A DNA stretch of 64,000 bases from Anastatus disparis (lineage: Eukaryota > Arthropoda > Insecta > Hymenoptera > Eupelmidae), in assembly GCA_017163975.1 (NCBI GenBank), contig JAFFSR010000300.1:1257501-1321500 (forward strand), given 5' to 3'. Positions 22,728 to 32,960 of this stretch are shown in pieces. Positions within the stretch are counted from its first letter, which is position 1. Each line of letters starts with the position of its first letter. The notes under the pieces were generated by a model. The model had not been told where the DNA came from. It saw only the letters and a program-made list of their open reading frames with translations, and ran no database searches. The translations under genes were made by a program, and so were the position numbers.

Positions 22728-23339
22728 GCATTTTTCGGCGGAAGAACTAAAAATATAATTCCGTATTATAAAATTAAAGAGGGTGAGAAAATCAAATACA
22801 CAGATATATGCTCCTTGTATCCTTACGTATGTAAACGTGGGCATTTTCCAGTTGGACATCCCAAAATTTTCATAGGGAGTGAGTGTCGTGAACTAACCGG
22901 AAGAAATTATAACGATTTCCAACGTATCGAGGGTCTGATTAAGTATAAAGTTTTATCACCCAGAAACTTGTACTTACCTTTGTTGCCTGTTAAAATGCAC
23001 GGTCGTTTGTTATTTGCACTTTGTCGTTCTTGTTGCGAGGAGATGCAAGAAAGCGACTGTAATCACGAAAACGTTAACGAACGAGAATTCACGGGTACTT
23101 GGGTAGTCGACAAATTACGTAAATCTGTTGAGCTTGGCTACCGTATAACGAAAATGTATATTATATGGCAATACGAAATGACACGTCTTGATGGTATTAA
23201 TGAAGGACTCTTTGCAGGATACGTAAATACGTTTTTAAAAATAAAACAAGAAGCAAGTGGATGGCCTGCTTGGTGTACAAATGACGACGAAGCGAAATTG
23301 CGGTACTTGGATGAGTATGAGCGAAACGAAGGTATTTGA
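22728..23339 (+). pseudogene. Polinton PolB: polymerase domain with motif A
   Basis: The frame begins at FFGGRTKNIIPYYK and includes YTDICSLYPYVCK, polymerase motif A (Dx2SLYP, catalytic Asp near 22800). It then runs through FPVGHPKIFIG, a Cys-rich turn (ALCRSCCEE) and TWVVDKLRKSVELGYRITKM to a stop at 23337-23339. It is broken from the motif B segment by about 20 bp. The motif order identifies a family B, protein-primed polymerase. Confidence 0.8.
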
Positions 23340-23352
23340 TTGGATCGTGACA

Positions 23353-24157
23353 AAATAGAAAAAATAATGGTCTGAGAGCTGTAGCTAAACTTTGCTTAAA
23401 TTCTTTTTGGAGAAAGTTTGGACAACGCAGTAATATAAAGCAAATGGAAATCGTGAAATCGCGCGAAAATCTCTTACGAACATTAACCTGCCCTGACAAA
23501 GAAGTTCTCAGTATTTTACCTGTAAAAGACGATATTTTATACGTTCATTGGCAGCTTAGAGAAGAAGCTGCTGAAGCATCATCCAATACAAATGTGGTAA
23601 TAGCAGCATTCACAACTGCAAAAGCCAGGCTGGAATTGTACAAATATATGGAAAAGCTTGATAGGCGTACTTTGTACTGTGATACCGATTCGTGTATTTT
23701 TGTGAAAAAGGACGATTTGGACGAATACGAGCCAGTCTTGGGAAACTTATTGGGTGATATGACGGATGAATTAAGATGTTACGCTCCTGGTACCTATATA
23801 GACACTATGATGTCTGCAGCACCAAAGTTTTACGCTTATCGTGCAATAACACCGTCAGGAAATATTCATGAATGTTGCAAAGTTAAGGAAATAACTTTGA
23901 ATTTCAAAAATTCATTAAAAATAAATTTTAATAGTATTAAAACGCTCATAGACGAGGTATTTGCGAAAAAGCTTAAAGAAGAGAATAAGAAAGAGACGAA
24001 TAAAAGCGAGATACGGTTGAATTTTAAATCTATACGACGCACACCTTATCATGAAGTCATAACAAGAGAAGAATTCAAAACCTGTAGCGCCGTTTTGAAA
24101 AAAAGATGCTATGTTTCCCTATCGCTTTCTCTTCCTTTTGGTTATAAGAGTAAATGA
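23353..24157 (+). pseudogene. Polinton PolB: motifs B and C and C terminus
   Basis: It opens with NNGLRAVAKLCLNSFWRKFG, the Kx3NSFWxKxG motif B. The usual Gly after NSFW is Arg here. About 100 residues later is LYCDTDSCIF, motif C with both metal-binding Asp residues. The frame then continues to 24157 (AAPKFYAYRAI, then a Lys-rich tail). This is the longest intact piece of the gene (over 260 codons). Downstream by 275 bp is the ATPase relic on the same strand. Confidence 0.85.
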
Positions 24158-24432
24158 ACAACGAGTAAACGATAAAAATATTGAATGAAAAAGGAAAAGT
24201 GTTTTCATGAAATTTATTATTATTTTACAAGCAATCATCAATAATTCATAGAAGATAACAATACACTAACACCCCGCGCGATGATAAGCTTATGAATTTC
24301 TTAATTAGCTGATTGACACGGAAAATAAGCTTATTCCCGTACACGTGTTCAATAAGCTAATAAAAACACGTGTGCCCACGCCGCCGCCCCTCCGCCCATC
24401 TAGGTCTCTTTACAATTAAAAAAAAATTCAAC

Positions 24433-25033
24433 ATGGATACACGATGGAAACATCCCTTTACATGCATAATTTCAGGGCCGGCTACGTAGGGAAAAACTTT
24501 TTTTGTCAAAAGATTTTTCGCCAGTTTACCCCAAATTTGTGACGTGGATTTTGATTGTATTCTCTTTTATTACGCGGAATAGCAAGAGACCTATCGTAGC
24601 AAGTTCAAAGTAGAAGGAAATCAACGCATCGAATTTCAAGAAGACTTGCCGCAAGCTAGTGATTATTCCAATGACGATGATAAAAAAATTGCTCATACTA
24701 GACGATCTGATGTGCGAATCATCAAACAATACAGTACTTGATTTATTTACAAAAGGTTGTCACCACAAAAATATCAGTGTTGTTTTTATTACGCAAAATA
24801 TTTTTCATAGGGGGCGGAATCAACGTGATTTATCATTGAATTTAAATTATATTGTATTGTTCAAAAATCCAAGAGATCGTGCGCAAATACAGTTTCTCGC
24901 TCGATAAGAAGCCTTCATTGATGCCTGTAGTCGAACATTTAGCTATCTTTTGTTAAATTTGAAACAAGATACTCCAGATGAGTTTCGCTTTTGTACCAAC
25001 ATATTTCCCGATGACAAGCTGCACTATGCTTAA
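24433..25033 (+). pseudogene. Polinton packaging ATPase (FtsK/HerA-type) relic
   Basis: From ATG 24433 the frame reads KHPFTCIISGPAT, a TAG, then GKTFFVKRFF: a Walker A P-loop with a stop inside it. After another stop and a frameshift near 24650, LLILDDLMCE is Walker B. It is followed by LFTKGCHHKNISVVFITQNI and FKNPRDRAQIQFLAR, the signature of Polinton genome-packaging ATPases. The C terminus (DEFRFCTNIFPDD) reaches the stop near 25033. The expected role is to pump DNA into capsids (family knowledge). Two stops and at least one frameshift inactivate it. Confidence 0.85.
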
Positions 25034-25121
25034 GTGCCTAAATTTTCATCTAGATTCAGGTAAACATGACTAAATAAAAAGAAAGAAGCATCTGTAGTCA
25101 AGAAGCAATCTTGAAATAGCG

Positions 25122-25229
25122 ATGGTTGGCACAACATCGATGGCCCCGTTCGTAACAAAAAGAAAACAAGGAGAAAAGAAAAAAAGTTCAATAAAGTCTT
25201 GCGTCTGTTGCACACCTGGAGAGTTATAG
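25122..25229 (+). CDS. Small basic ORF, 35 codons, unrecognised
   Basis: ATG at 25122 leads to a short Lys-rich peptide ending SIKSCVCCTPGEL. It lies between the ATPase and the next virion-type relic, same strand. It may be a real small Polinton protein, the start of a decayed one, or chance. The surrounding 25034-25584 otherwise shows no coding sequence. Confidence 0.2.
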   Translation: MVGTTSMAPFVTKRKQGEKKKSSIKSCVCCTPGEL

Positions 25230-25584
25230 GGTAAGTGTGGGAGTTGACGTGTCCTCCCCGGTTATCGTGCCCTATGTTAAAGCATGTGATGTCGATAATC
25301 AAAGCACGATAATAAAAGTATGCATTTATATGGTAACCAGACGACACACGATAAACTGACACATCGCATAAACTTTGTAAATTCAATCAGCAAATTAATA
25401 GTTTTTAAATTTTCACTTAGGGAATTGGTTTTATTCGTAGATAATGTGCTTTACTTTAAATAAACAGTTTATAAAACTTTTAAAAAATAATGAGATTTGT
25501 TTAATTGACAGAAATGTGTCTGCCTTAACCTTAAAGGCGCGATAACTCATACACTTACCCTATTCGAAAAAGCCCATCGCGCTT

Positions 25585-25885
25585 TTGAATGCTCTGAGTC
25601 ACGCTAACAGTCAACAACGTTCAGTTTTGATTTTAACAGTCGATAAAAATCTCATAAAGTGCACTTGTGAGTGTGTTGCACTGAACGTGTTGCAGGGTGT
25701 AGTAAAATTAAAAACTCCTGAACAAAACCACTTTAAAAAGCACAGAAATATTTTAAGAAAACTAGTAAGAAGTCGAAGAAGCAGTGGTGCTAATGCATGG
25801 AAAGCAAAAAAAACGTACTATCATTCAGAGTGGTGGTTCTTTTTTACCAGCTCTATTGGGCCCGCTGATAAGTACAATTTTTTAA
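25585..25885 (+). pseudogene. Small Polinton virion-type protein with GGSFLPALLGPL tail
   Basis: It encodes KCTCECVALNVLQGVVKLKT, a basic central part (FKKHRNILRKLVRSRR) and, after a one-base shift in an A-run near 25810, the tail QSGGSFLPALLGPLISTIF and a stop at 25885. The layout (CxCECxLNVLxG, Arg/Lys-rich, then a GGFLPALLGPL-like hydrophobic tail) recurs in Polinton-type elements and resembles small basic core/minor virion proteins. The exact role is unknown. Apart from the frameshift it would be nearly complete. Confidence 0.65.
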
Positions 25886-25903
25886 GAAATTTTGAGAAGC
25901 ATC

Positions 25904-26460
25904 ATGGAACGCGCTCGAAAAATGGCCATTGTCCCCGAAACAACTCTGGAACAAATACAAAGTTCTTTGCAGTAGCAGCAGCAACAAGGAAGAGCTGTGC
26001 CTACGATTATTTCTCGGACTCTAACCATACAAACACCTGGTGATAATTTAACACGGCTTGATTTGGAAATGTACAAAATTCTTCATTCTTAAAGTTTTAG
26101 CAGTGAACGAGAAAAATATAAAAATTATTTGCAAGTTTCGAGGCGCTATTTATTTTTCAAAGATAATGAATGTGTGGATGATGTGAAATCGGTTGAGACA
26201 TTGACGAAATCGAAGCTACACTAGCACCATTAACAAAAGGAAAAATACTTGATAATGTACCTAAAATTTATGCTAGAAAAGCATGACTTTTACTAAAACA
26301 TTGGCGCACTCTTGAGCCGGATCGATTAAAATGGGATAGTACTGGAAGCATTATCGTAGAATAACAAACTTATCACGGACTAACATAGTAGAATTACTTA
26401 ACGATGTTTTACAAAAGAAAAAGAAAAAATAGAGGAGGGGGATGATGAAGCACCTATTGT
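25904..26460 (+). pseudogene. Conserved Polinton protein relic between the small virion protein and integrase
   Basis: ATG 25904 starts MERARKMAIVPETTLEQIQ. After a TAG the frame has TLTIQTPGDNLTRLDLEMYK and, past a TAA, SEREKYKNYLQVSRRYLFF. Further on, in shifted frames, come PKIYARKA and LLLKHWRTLEPDRLKWD. The sequence of motifs (PGD.L.RLD.EM..IL, EK...Y.QV..RYL, P..Y..KA..LL) recurs in a protein found near the integrase of insect Polintons. Its function is not established to my knowledge. Three or more stops make it a pseudogene. Confidence 0.6.
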
Positions 26461-26479
26461 TGGTTTGCAAAGTTTATTG

Positions 26480-26820
26480 GAAATTCAGAAACCCCTAATT
26501 ATTTGATTGGAAATACAGGAATTCTAGAAATTGCCAAAAGACTAACGGCTTCTTTAAATACTGCACCATCTGTATTTACACCACCCGTAACGAAACATGC
26601 TGCTGAGCAAGATGCTCACATGGTTCACCGCCCTATACAAAAAAAATTTCCTAGATTACACTATAACGCAACTAACGTAGATGACGTTTGGGAGGCAGAT
26701 TTGTGCCGGTTAACGAGTCTAAAAAAAGGAAATGATGGTTATTCGTACTTACTAGTGGTGATCGAGGTGCTCAGTAAGTATACATGGGTAGAACCTCTGC
26801 GGGATAAAACAGCACACACA
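26480..26820 (+). pseudogene. Polinton integrase, N-terminal half
   Basis: It reads NYLIGNTGILEIAKRLTASL, AEQDAHMVHRPIQKKFPR, then DDVWEADLCRLTSLKKGNDG and YSYLLVVIEVLSKYTWVEPL. The Asp in WEADL is the first catalytic Asp of the retroviral-type (rve) integrase core. Polinton integrases share this core with retroviruses. Similarity stops abruptly at about 26820 in KTAHT and resumes at 29041, so a 2.2 kb insertion splits the gene. Confidence 0.85.
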
Positions 26821-29040
26821 TTCAACGAGTCCGAAATGCATTTTTATTATTAAAATAAAGAGAAAAATTTTCACTAAGTAAATATGAAGGTTCGGTAGAT
26901 GTAGAAGATCGGTTTTAATGTATTTTAAGATAAAAAAAAATATAGTAATTAGAAAATATTATTTTTTATTAAAAAACATGGAGAAATGGATAATAGAATT
27001 TTCAATTAGAAAATTCTCAATAAATTATTAACTTTGTTGAAATTAAATATTAATTCTAATTTGAATCGAAAGCGCGCCATAGGCCGGTTCGAGTGTTTGA
27101 ATCTTATTCACCGAGGGACCAAGAGAGAAGCGCAGCGCTCCTTGTCTTCTACTATTGGTAAGAGAGAGAGGCGAAGAGACGCGATGCTAACGCGTCGGTT
27201 CGATGTTACACGTAATTATAACATTAATTCAATGAATTTCTTGATCATTTAACTTAACGAATAAGGGAACTATTAAAGAAATTATTCAAGTTAAGCCCTT
27301 TTTCATTATTAGATAATTTTAAGATTTCAAATCAATCAATCGATGAAGTAATCGTTATTAAAAATATATAAGTTAAATTAAGTTCGAATCCCTAGATTGA
27401 ACAGGGTTTTCAAAGCATCTAATTACTAGTAAAGACTTTAGAACGGAATTAATTGAATTGAATGATAATTTTTAAGAAGAAAATATAGTAATTCTATGAT
27501 TCAATATTTTTTTTATATAAAATAAATACTTGCCATTAATAAGTTTGTATCTTAAGGGCAATTTCTTATTTGAGTAATACATTTATCATCTAATACAGTA
27601 TATAGATGGGGGTATTCATGTACGCTGGGAATGAATACAAAGAGGTCTTCGCGCATATCTACTTGACAGCCTAGATGAAGTAGATTATCTAGATAACTAA
27701 TAAAGTAAGCTCCAGCTCACGCAGCGAGAGGGACTAATCATCACTCTCTTGCACCGCTATAGATTTTTCTGCTATTAGACTCCAATTAATTGTTTTTTTT
27801 GCCTTTTCTCTATTTAAAGTAAGAAAAAAACATGATTTTTTTATTTGTTTTTTTTTAGTATTTTTCTATTTTCTTGCTCTATATATATTTATTATTTAAT
27901 TGCAATAAATAAAGCAAGTATCAAGTGGAAGATAAAATAAATACTTTTAAAATCATTTTGTGAGTGAACTCGAACTTGTTTTTTTTGCTCTTATTAGTAA
28001 TCCTGCGTATGAGTTAGATCTTTGCAAGATTACTTGCAATAATTTTTTATGTAAAAATAGAGTCAGTGTAATAACATCAATATTGTACTAACCAATATAA
28101 CGAATAAAAAATATTTTTTTTATAACAAAAAGGGAAAAGACTAGGCCTTTGGCCAAAAAGCCCTGAGTCGTGACTTTATTGTTTAATAAAGTTGCTGCGC
28201 ATCGCACTAAAGCCTGATGGTGATAGATATAAAAGGGTGCTAAAAAGCTGCCCTTATCCTATGGATACCACGTGCATTTTATGCCTGGTGAAGCACAGGT
28301 TATCATACACCAGGGATTAGGGCTATCTTGTCTGTTTCAGGTTATACCCGATAAAACAAAATAGCACACGACCTATTTTAACAAGAAGAGATAGATATAA
28401 CCATTGAAAGAAAAGCTGAAGAAAATCGAGAGTGGTTCTTCTTTTTTTTATAATTGGAAGATTTTTCTTTTTATAAATCCAATGTAATCAGTCTTATATT
28501 ACATTTCTTTTTTAGTTTGATTTAAATATTTTTTTATGAGATTTTCACTTAAATATGATTAAAGTAAATTTTCAATATTTATATATTCATCTAACGATTC
28601 ACTAAGAATTTCTTTTTTTATTTATTCAACAACGAAACTTTGCATCGAATCAAAAATAAATGAGAATAATTTACAAAAGATGTCAGATACATGACCAACT
28701 CAAACAAAAAAGACAGTGTTATTTATTTCACAAACCATCTTATGTCAATATATAAAATAAATAAAAGAAATTTTATGTAACATCAAATTAACAAACCCTC
28801 TGGACATTTCTGAGTCGTAAAGTCAGCGAGTATAATAACTTTACAAAGAAGGAGGCAAGATTGGTAAAGTTTATTGAGATTCAATATTTTTCTTTTGCTG
28901 CTTATTCGTAAATAATTGTTTAAAGAATAATATGTACATAAATATATTTTGATAAGAAAATAGAAAGGTAAGATTCATTAATAAAAGGAAAATTGAATAT
29001 TAAATTAAATCTATCCAATCTTGCTATATCTTAATATTTG
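26821..29040. mobile_element. 2.2 kb insertion splitting the integrase gene
   Basis: Integrase similarity breaks off at 26820 and resumes in register at 29041. The insert is AT-rich and has no recognisable protein. It holds a GC-richer patch at 27060-27200 (GCGCCATAGGCCGGTTCG) and a structured-looking segment at 28130-28380 (GGCCTTTGGCCAAAAAGCC, TATAAAAGGG, AGGGATTAGGGC). No terminal inverted repeats or long terminal repeats were found, and the target duplication is unclear. It could be a decayed non-autonomous element or solo LTR. The borders are approximate by a few bases. Confidence 0.55.
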
Positions 29041-29657
29041 ACGACTGTATCGGCTGCGTTCGAAAAGATTCTCAAGCGAGCCAATGGTTGTGCACCTGTT
29101 TACTGACATACTAACAAAGGTGAAGAATTTGTTGGTGCAGGTTTGCAAAATACTCTTAAAAATATGACACACAGTTTAGAGTGGCAAGGAACCCTGACAT
29201 TAAGGCAGCAGTGGTAGAACGTCTCAATCGAACTCTCAAAGAACGTGTTTGGAAATATTTCACTCATCGCAATACATATAGGTACACCGATGTAATACAA
29301 AAGATATTTTATGCATACAACAATGCAATACATTCAAGTATAAAAATGAAACCTTCAGAAGTTAATTTGTATCACATCGCTGAGGCACCAGCGAATCTAC
29401 AGAGGCGCGCTCTTCAGCAAAGAAAAAATCAAAGGCAAATTAAAGACCGTAAATACGAGGTTGGTGACTATGTAAGGATCAGTCGCTCTAAGAAAACCTT
29501 TGCGAAAGGATTCAAGAAGAATTATAGCGAGGAAGTAATTAAAGTCAAACGCTTTTCTACCAGGCAAAATCTTTATACCTACGAGCTACAAGATTTACAA
29601 GGAGAGGATATTGACGAATTTTTTTATATCACTGCTTTAGTTGCTTCTCACTCTTAG
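29041..29657 (+). pseudogene. Polinton integrase, C-terminal half
   Basis: It resumes with VSAAFEKILKRANG, then HTNKGEEFVG, where the second catalytic Asp (usually TDxGxEF) is Asn. After a frameshift near 29180 it has PDIKAAVVERLNRTLKERVW with the catalytic Glu, then IQKIFYAYNNAIHSS and a chromo/SH3-like tail YEVGDYVRISRSKKTFAKGF. The tail ends at a stop in 29655-29657. A TGA near 29103 also interrupts it. The last 158 codons are open. Confidence 0.85.
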
Positions 29658-29895
29658 CCGTAGCACACACGCACTCGCGTTTATGCCAAAATGGATCACG
29701 TAATAGATATTTAAGGCTTAAGAGATAAAGGTAATAAATTTTTACCCAAAGAAGTGTCAGTAGTTTCTTTACAAGAACAAGTTATTGGTCATTGGATAAT
29801 TGCTGCGACGATTCAAAAATCGCGCTAGACGCAGTACTTGCGCTCAGCTGCTACGAGGCGCTACTCCCGCAATGGGAATATCGAGCTCCATGGCA

Positions 29896-29903
29896 TATAT
29901 AAG
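29896..29903 (+). promoter_or_regulatory. TATA box upstream of the hairpin leader
   Basis: TATATAAG lies in GGCATATATAAGCGAGCCG, within a locally GC-rich patch. About 30 bp downstream is AGCAGCAGACTC, a plausible initiation region. The three hairpins start 39 bp after the box, so they would lie at the very 5' end of the transcript. Confidence 0.45.
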
Positions 29904-29941
29904 CGAGCCGCCGAGCCAGCAGCAGACTCTTTTCCCTTCCT

Positions 29942-30077
29942 CTGTATAAGAGTGGGATTGCTCGATACAGTGGGGGTTATCCTTACCCATATTTTTGTCT
30001 AAACTATGTAAGGGTGGGATTGCCCGACATAGCTTCCTGTCTTTCCGTCAGTGTAAAGGTGGGATTGCCCGACACTG
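29942..30077 (+). ncRNA. Three tandem covarying RNA hairpins in a probable 5' leader
   Basis: Units at 29942-29970, 30004-30032 and 30049-30077 are each 29 nt: a 6-nt arm, AA, a 3-nt arm, the constant loop TGGGATTG, a 3-nt arm, G, and a 6-nt arm. The outer arms are CTGTAT/ATACAG, CTATGT/ACATAG and CAGTGT/ACACTG, all perfectly complementary yet different. The inner arms are GAG/CTC, GGG/CCC and AGG/CCC (one mismatch). Compensatory change with a fixed loop is the signature of a selected RNA structure. The transcript probably starts just upstream and leads to the ORF at 30672. Role unknown: translation control, packaging or protein binding are possible. Confidence 0.6.
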
Positions 30078-30671
30078 AATCCTAGTTTCTAGCTTCACCA
30101 TCGCTGGTCGGTGTAGACTCCTCTGTTGGTCTTTGACCAAAAATCTCCTCCCCTCTTCTTCACTCAAGATTCTTTATTTCTTTTGGTTTCCACGCACGAG
30201 ACATTACTTTTAATAACTATATAGAATTTTATTTTTTGTTACTTATTATTAAATCGACGTTGTAATTATTTTGTTATCATTATTCTTTTTATTTCTATTA
30301 ATAAATGCAAAAAAAAAAGATAGTTTAAGTTAAAACCAAATTATCGTGTTTAAACTTAATCACGAGTCCGCAGTACCCATCCTGCTTCCTCTCATTATCG
30401 TCATCACTTAGTACGTAAGGATAGGTTAGCTTTGTACAATTCATTTATAATTAATTCTTTTAATTAATATTGTTTCTTTTTGATTATTCATATTTCATTC
30501 TTTTCAAATATTCAATAAAGATAAATTTCTTTTAATTAATTTCTTTATTTTTCTTATTATTAATTTTATTAATTTCTTAATTTATTAAGGTTAGGTTAGA
30601 TTAGTATGTAAGTTTGAACTTTGGCCTCCAAAAATAAACCATCTGCAGCGCCCTTTAAAAGTCTGACGCCT
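30078..30671 (+). other. Leader with a possible 5' UTR intron
   Basis: After the hairpins, TTGGTCTTTGACCAA (near 30126) is a further small stem. From 30190 the sequence is AT-rich. A donor-like GTACGTAAGG near 30408 and an acceptor-like TTAGGTTAGATTAG near 30602 could bound an intron before the ORF. This is inferred from short motifs only. Confidence 0.3.
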
Positions 30672-31103
30672 ATGACATCAAGATCTAATCATGGCAAAAA
30701 GGCCAAACTTTACGTTGCATCATCTTACGAATTCGATAATTTGCCAGAAGATATAAAAACCAGTAACGATTACGTATCGTCGTGCCTCCACGGTTTACAA
30801 TGGTTCGATGGGGATGTTATTCTACGAAAATTACGCTATCATTTTTATAATATTGCCAGAAACGCTATAAGAATTTATGTAAGAGGTGCTGAAAAGGCTC
30901 GCTATATCGAATCTATTATGGCCTGTAACGTTATGAACATAGAAGATTATACTACAACGGGCTTCACCGACTTACGAAGACAATTCTCTCCTCAGAGAGT
31001 ATGCTACTTTCACGCCTGTGAAGATAACCTCTATAAAAAGGCGTATTGTGCCATGCAGAGATCACATCTATTGAGAGAGTGGCTTCATTTACTGCTCCCT
31101 TAA
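30672..31103 (+). CDS. Small ORF with HGLxWxDGDV ... CYFH pattern
   Basis: ATG 30672 gives about 143 residues. A basic Ser-rich leader is followed by HGLQWFDGDVILRKLRYHF, then RIYVRGAEKARYIESIM, NIEDY, and a C-terminal CYFHACEDN...YCAMQRSHLLREWL. The pattern (hGLxWxxGDV; VYVRGxEKAxF; C..H......CA......L..WL) recurs in short proteins carried by mobile elements in insects, as I recall, often close to Polintons. The function is not known. The open frame is intact here, unlike all its neighbours, and begins after a TGA at 30615. It may belong to the same transcription unit as the hairpin leader. Confidence 0.5.
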   Translation: MTSRSNHGKKAKLYVASSYEFDNLPEDIKTSNDYVSSCLHGLQWFDGDVILRKLRYHFYNIARNAIRIYVRGAEKARYIESIMACNVMNIEDYTTTGFTDLRRQFSPQRVCYFHACEDNLYKKAYCAMQRSHLLREWLHLLLP

Positions 31104-31218
31104 GAATCTCAACAAAATTTGTCTAAAAAAAGTAGCGAACTCTTCTGTGACTCTCTTCAATAAGTTGCCTACAAGAAAAGGAGTGTTGTTAAATTCGAGT
31201 CAAGCGTCGCTTTTACAG

Positions 31219-31399
31219 GGGTCGATGAGGTAGACGACGACGACGACGACGATAAAACCATAGAATACGCAAGTAGTGATGAGAGTTGTAGTTTAACACA
31301 AGAAAATAATACAAATGAATACCACCCAACTAAAGAGAGCTCTAGAAGGGTTGAAAGCCAAAACAATCAGCGTATACGCAGCATTGAATTCCGAATGTA
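31219..31399 (+). pseudogene. Asp-rich reading-frame fragment
   Basis: It encodes GVDEVDDDDDDDK and then a Ser/Glu/Asn-rich stretch with SSDESCSLTQENNTNEY before a stop at 31397-31399. The Asp run is a GAC repeat. It could be the disordered tail of the preceding protein after a frameshift, or a linker to the protease. Not recognised. Confidence 0.3.
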
Positions 31400-31864
31400 A
31401 TGATAACACCGGTCGCGGTAGTCTGTAATACCGATGATCATACAAGACCTGGTATACATTGAGTGGCCATGTTCATTGATGAAAATGGATACGGAACGTA
31501 TTTTGACAGTTACGGTTTCCCACCCATCTCTAAATATCATCATGAACGACTCAGAAGAAACTGTAAAATTTTTCGATGGCATACCAAGAAACTGCAGAGC
31601 ATCGATTTAACGTGTTGTGGTCAATATATTATTATGTTTTTATATCATATAGTATATTGACGCGGTGTTAGTTTGCGAACGTTTTGTAGCATCCTTTCAA
31701 ATAACACGAAAAAAAATGATCGGATAGCTAAAAATTTTTATAAAAGAATTTCAAATAAAATTCAACATAGAAGATGTAAGCGGGTGGGTACATTCGGCAG
31801 AGAGCGTTCTCAAGGTTCAGGCCATTGTAATCAAACACGTACTTCTAGGTTAAGATATTCATAA
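31353..31864 (+). pseudogene. Polinton adenovirus-type cysteine protease relic
   Basis: It begins near SVYAALN, with a frameshift around 31420 into VAVVCNTDDHTRPGIH, then a TGA where the family has Trp (PGxHW), then VAMFIDENGYGTYFDSYGFP. The active-site Cys lies in SIDLTCCGQYIIMFLYH. His, the acidic residue in YFDSYG, the following Gln and the Cys are therefore all still visible. The tail has SLRTFCSILSNNTKKND and stops at 31862-31864. Relatives process virion proteins in adenoviruses and are encoded by Polintons. One stop and one frameshift break this copy, and a TGA follows the CGQY part. Confidence 0.8.
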
Positions 31865-32394
31865 TATATATAATTTCACTTTAAATATTATAATCAAATG
31901 TGTGTTTTAGATTTAAGCATAGTCAATGTTAATTTTGGAATTTATATTTGAATAAATATACTATTGAGTGCACAAAAAAATATTTCTAAAATTTTTTTCC
32001 TTAATTTCCCCTTTCTCCTCCCTTCTATCCATGAATGAAGAAACACCTGCCCTGCTGACTAGCTGTCTGTACGTTTTCCCCAGTACACCTGGTCTACTGA
32101 TAGCATCCCCCACCTCATCTTACGTATTTACCCTAAATAAACACCTGTCCTGTTGCTACTATGCTATTACAAACGTATTTATCCCCTCTACATACTATTT
32201 TGTCCAATGCGTGGTAGAGAAATATTCTTTCCATCCCACGTTATTTAATCCAAAATTTTTTGTGTGTAAAAAGACAAAAAAAATTTGTTTTCCGAAATGA
32301 ATTTTTTATTATATATTATTATTATTTGACCAAAAAGGAACAATTTTTCTCCTTGACAAATTTTTCTATTCTTCTTAAATTCAGAGATATTCAT
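31865..32394. other. Pyrimidine-rich then AT-rich stretch, possible right edge of the Polinton
   Basis: From about 31985 the plus strand is C/T-rich (TTTCCCCTTTCTCCTCCC). No conserved protein is seen in the open frames here. This is the last region before unrelated repeats, so the right end of the Polinton may lie here. No inverted partner of the 14.8-15.1 kb block was found. Confidence 0.3.
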
Positions 32395-32960
32395 ACATCG
32401 AAAAAAAGCCTTATTTTTAATATAAAATCTTATAACTCTGGTTTAAAAGGTCGAACCGAGACGTTCGACATTGCATTTTTATCGTCAAAATATAAGCTTT
32501 AAAACCTATTTAGTTTTGTATTAATGTAACGATTTGTACTGAAATAAAACACTATTTTATAAAGTCAAAACTAAGTTAAAAAAAATTTCTTTTTAAACAG
32601 GAATAAGAGATACGAAAAAAATGTTTTCGACATTCTAACCCTAAAATCGCAACTTCGTTGCTCTTTTTCGGCTCTCATGGCGAAAAATACACTACGCAAC
32701 TAGTATGGAAAGGCTTTTTTACAAAACTCGTTACGACCCTCACCTTCGGCTCAGGCCGTAAACTTCTCGTTTCGTAAATAAAGCCTTTTCATACCCGTTA
32801 CGTAATGTACTATTTTTTCATATGAAACTAATAGTTTTTGAAAGAATTTCCAATAATCTTTCGAATCCCGTTGGAATTTTGAGGCTATAACCATTTGTTC
32901 CAGAGTTATAAGACTTTTTAGATAAGTCGATTTTAGACGAAAGGGGCAAAAGTAGCTTGG
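32395..32960. repeat. Imperfect inverted repeats around 32.4-33.0 kb
   Basis: CTTATAACTCTGG near 32435 is mirrored by CCAGAGTTATAAG near 32910. Inside, a better hairpin pairs about 32678-32740 with 32760-32822 (CAACTAGTATGGAAAGGC against GTAACGGGTATGAAAAGGC read inward), with a GC-rich turn at CACCTTCGGCTCAGG. This looks like a nested MITE remnant; the termini are not defined. Confidence 0.4.

Noticed and set aside
14815..32200. Pyrimidine-rich blocks at 14.8-15.1 kb and about 32.0 kb as Polinton terminal inverted repeats
   Set aside because: Both are C/T-rich on the same strand, so they are not inverted, and they do not align beyond composition.
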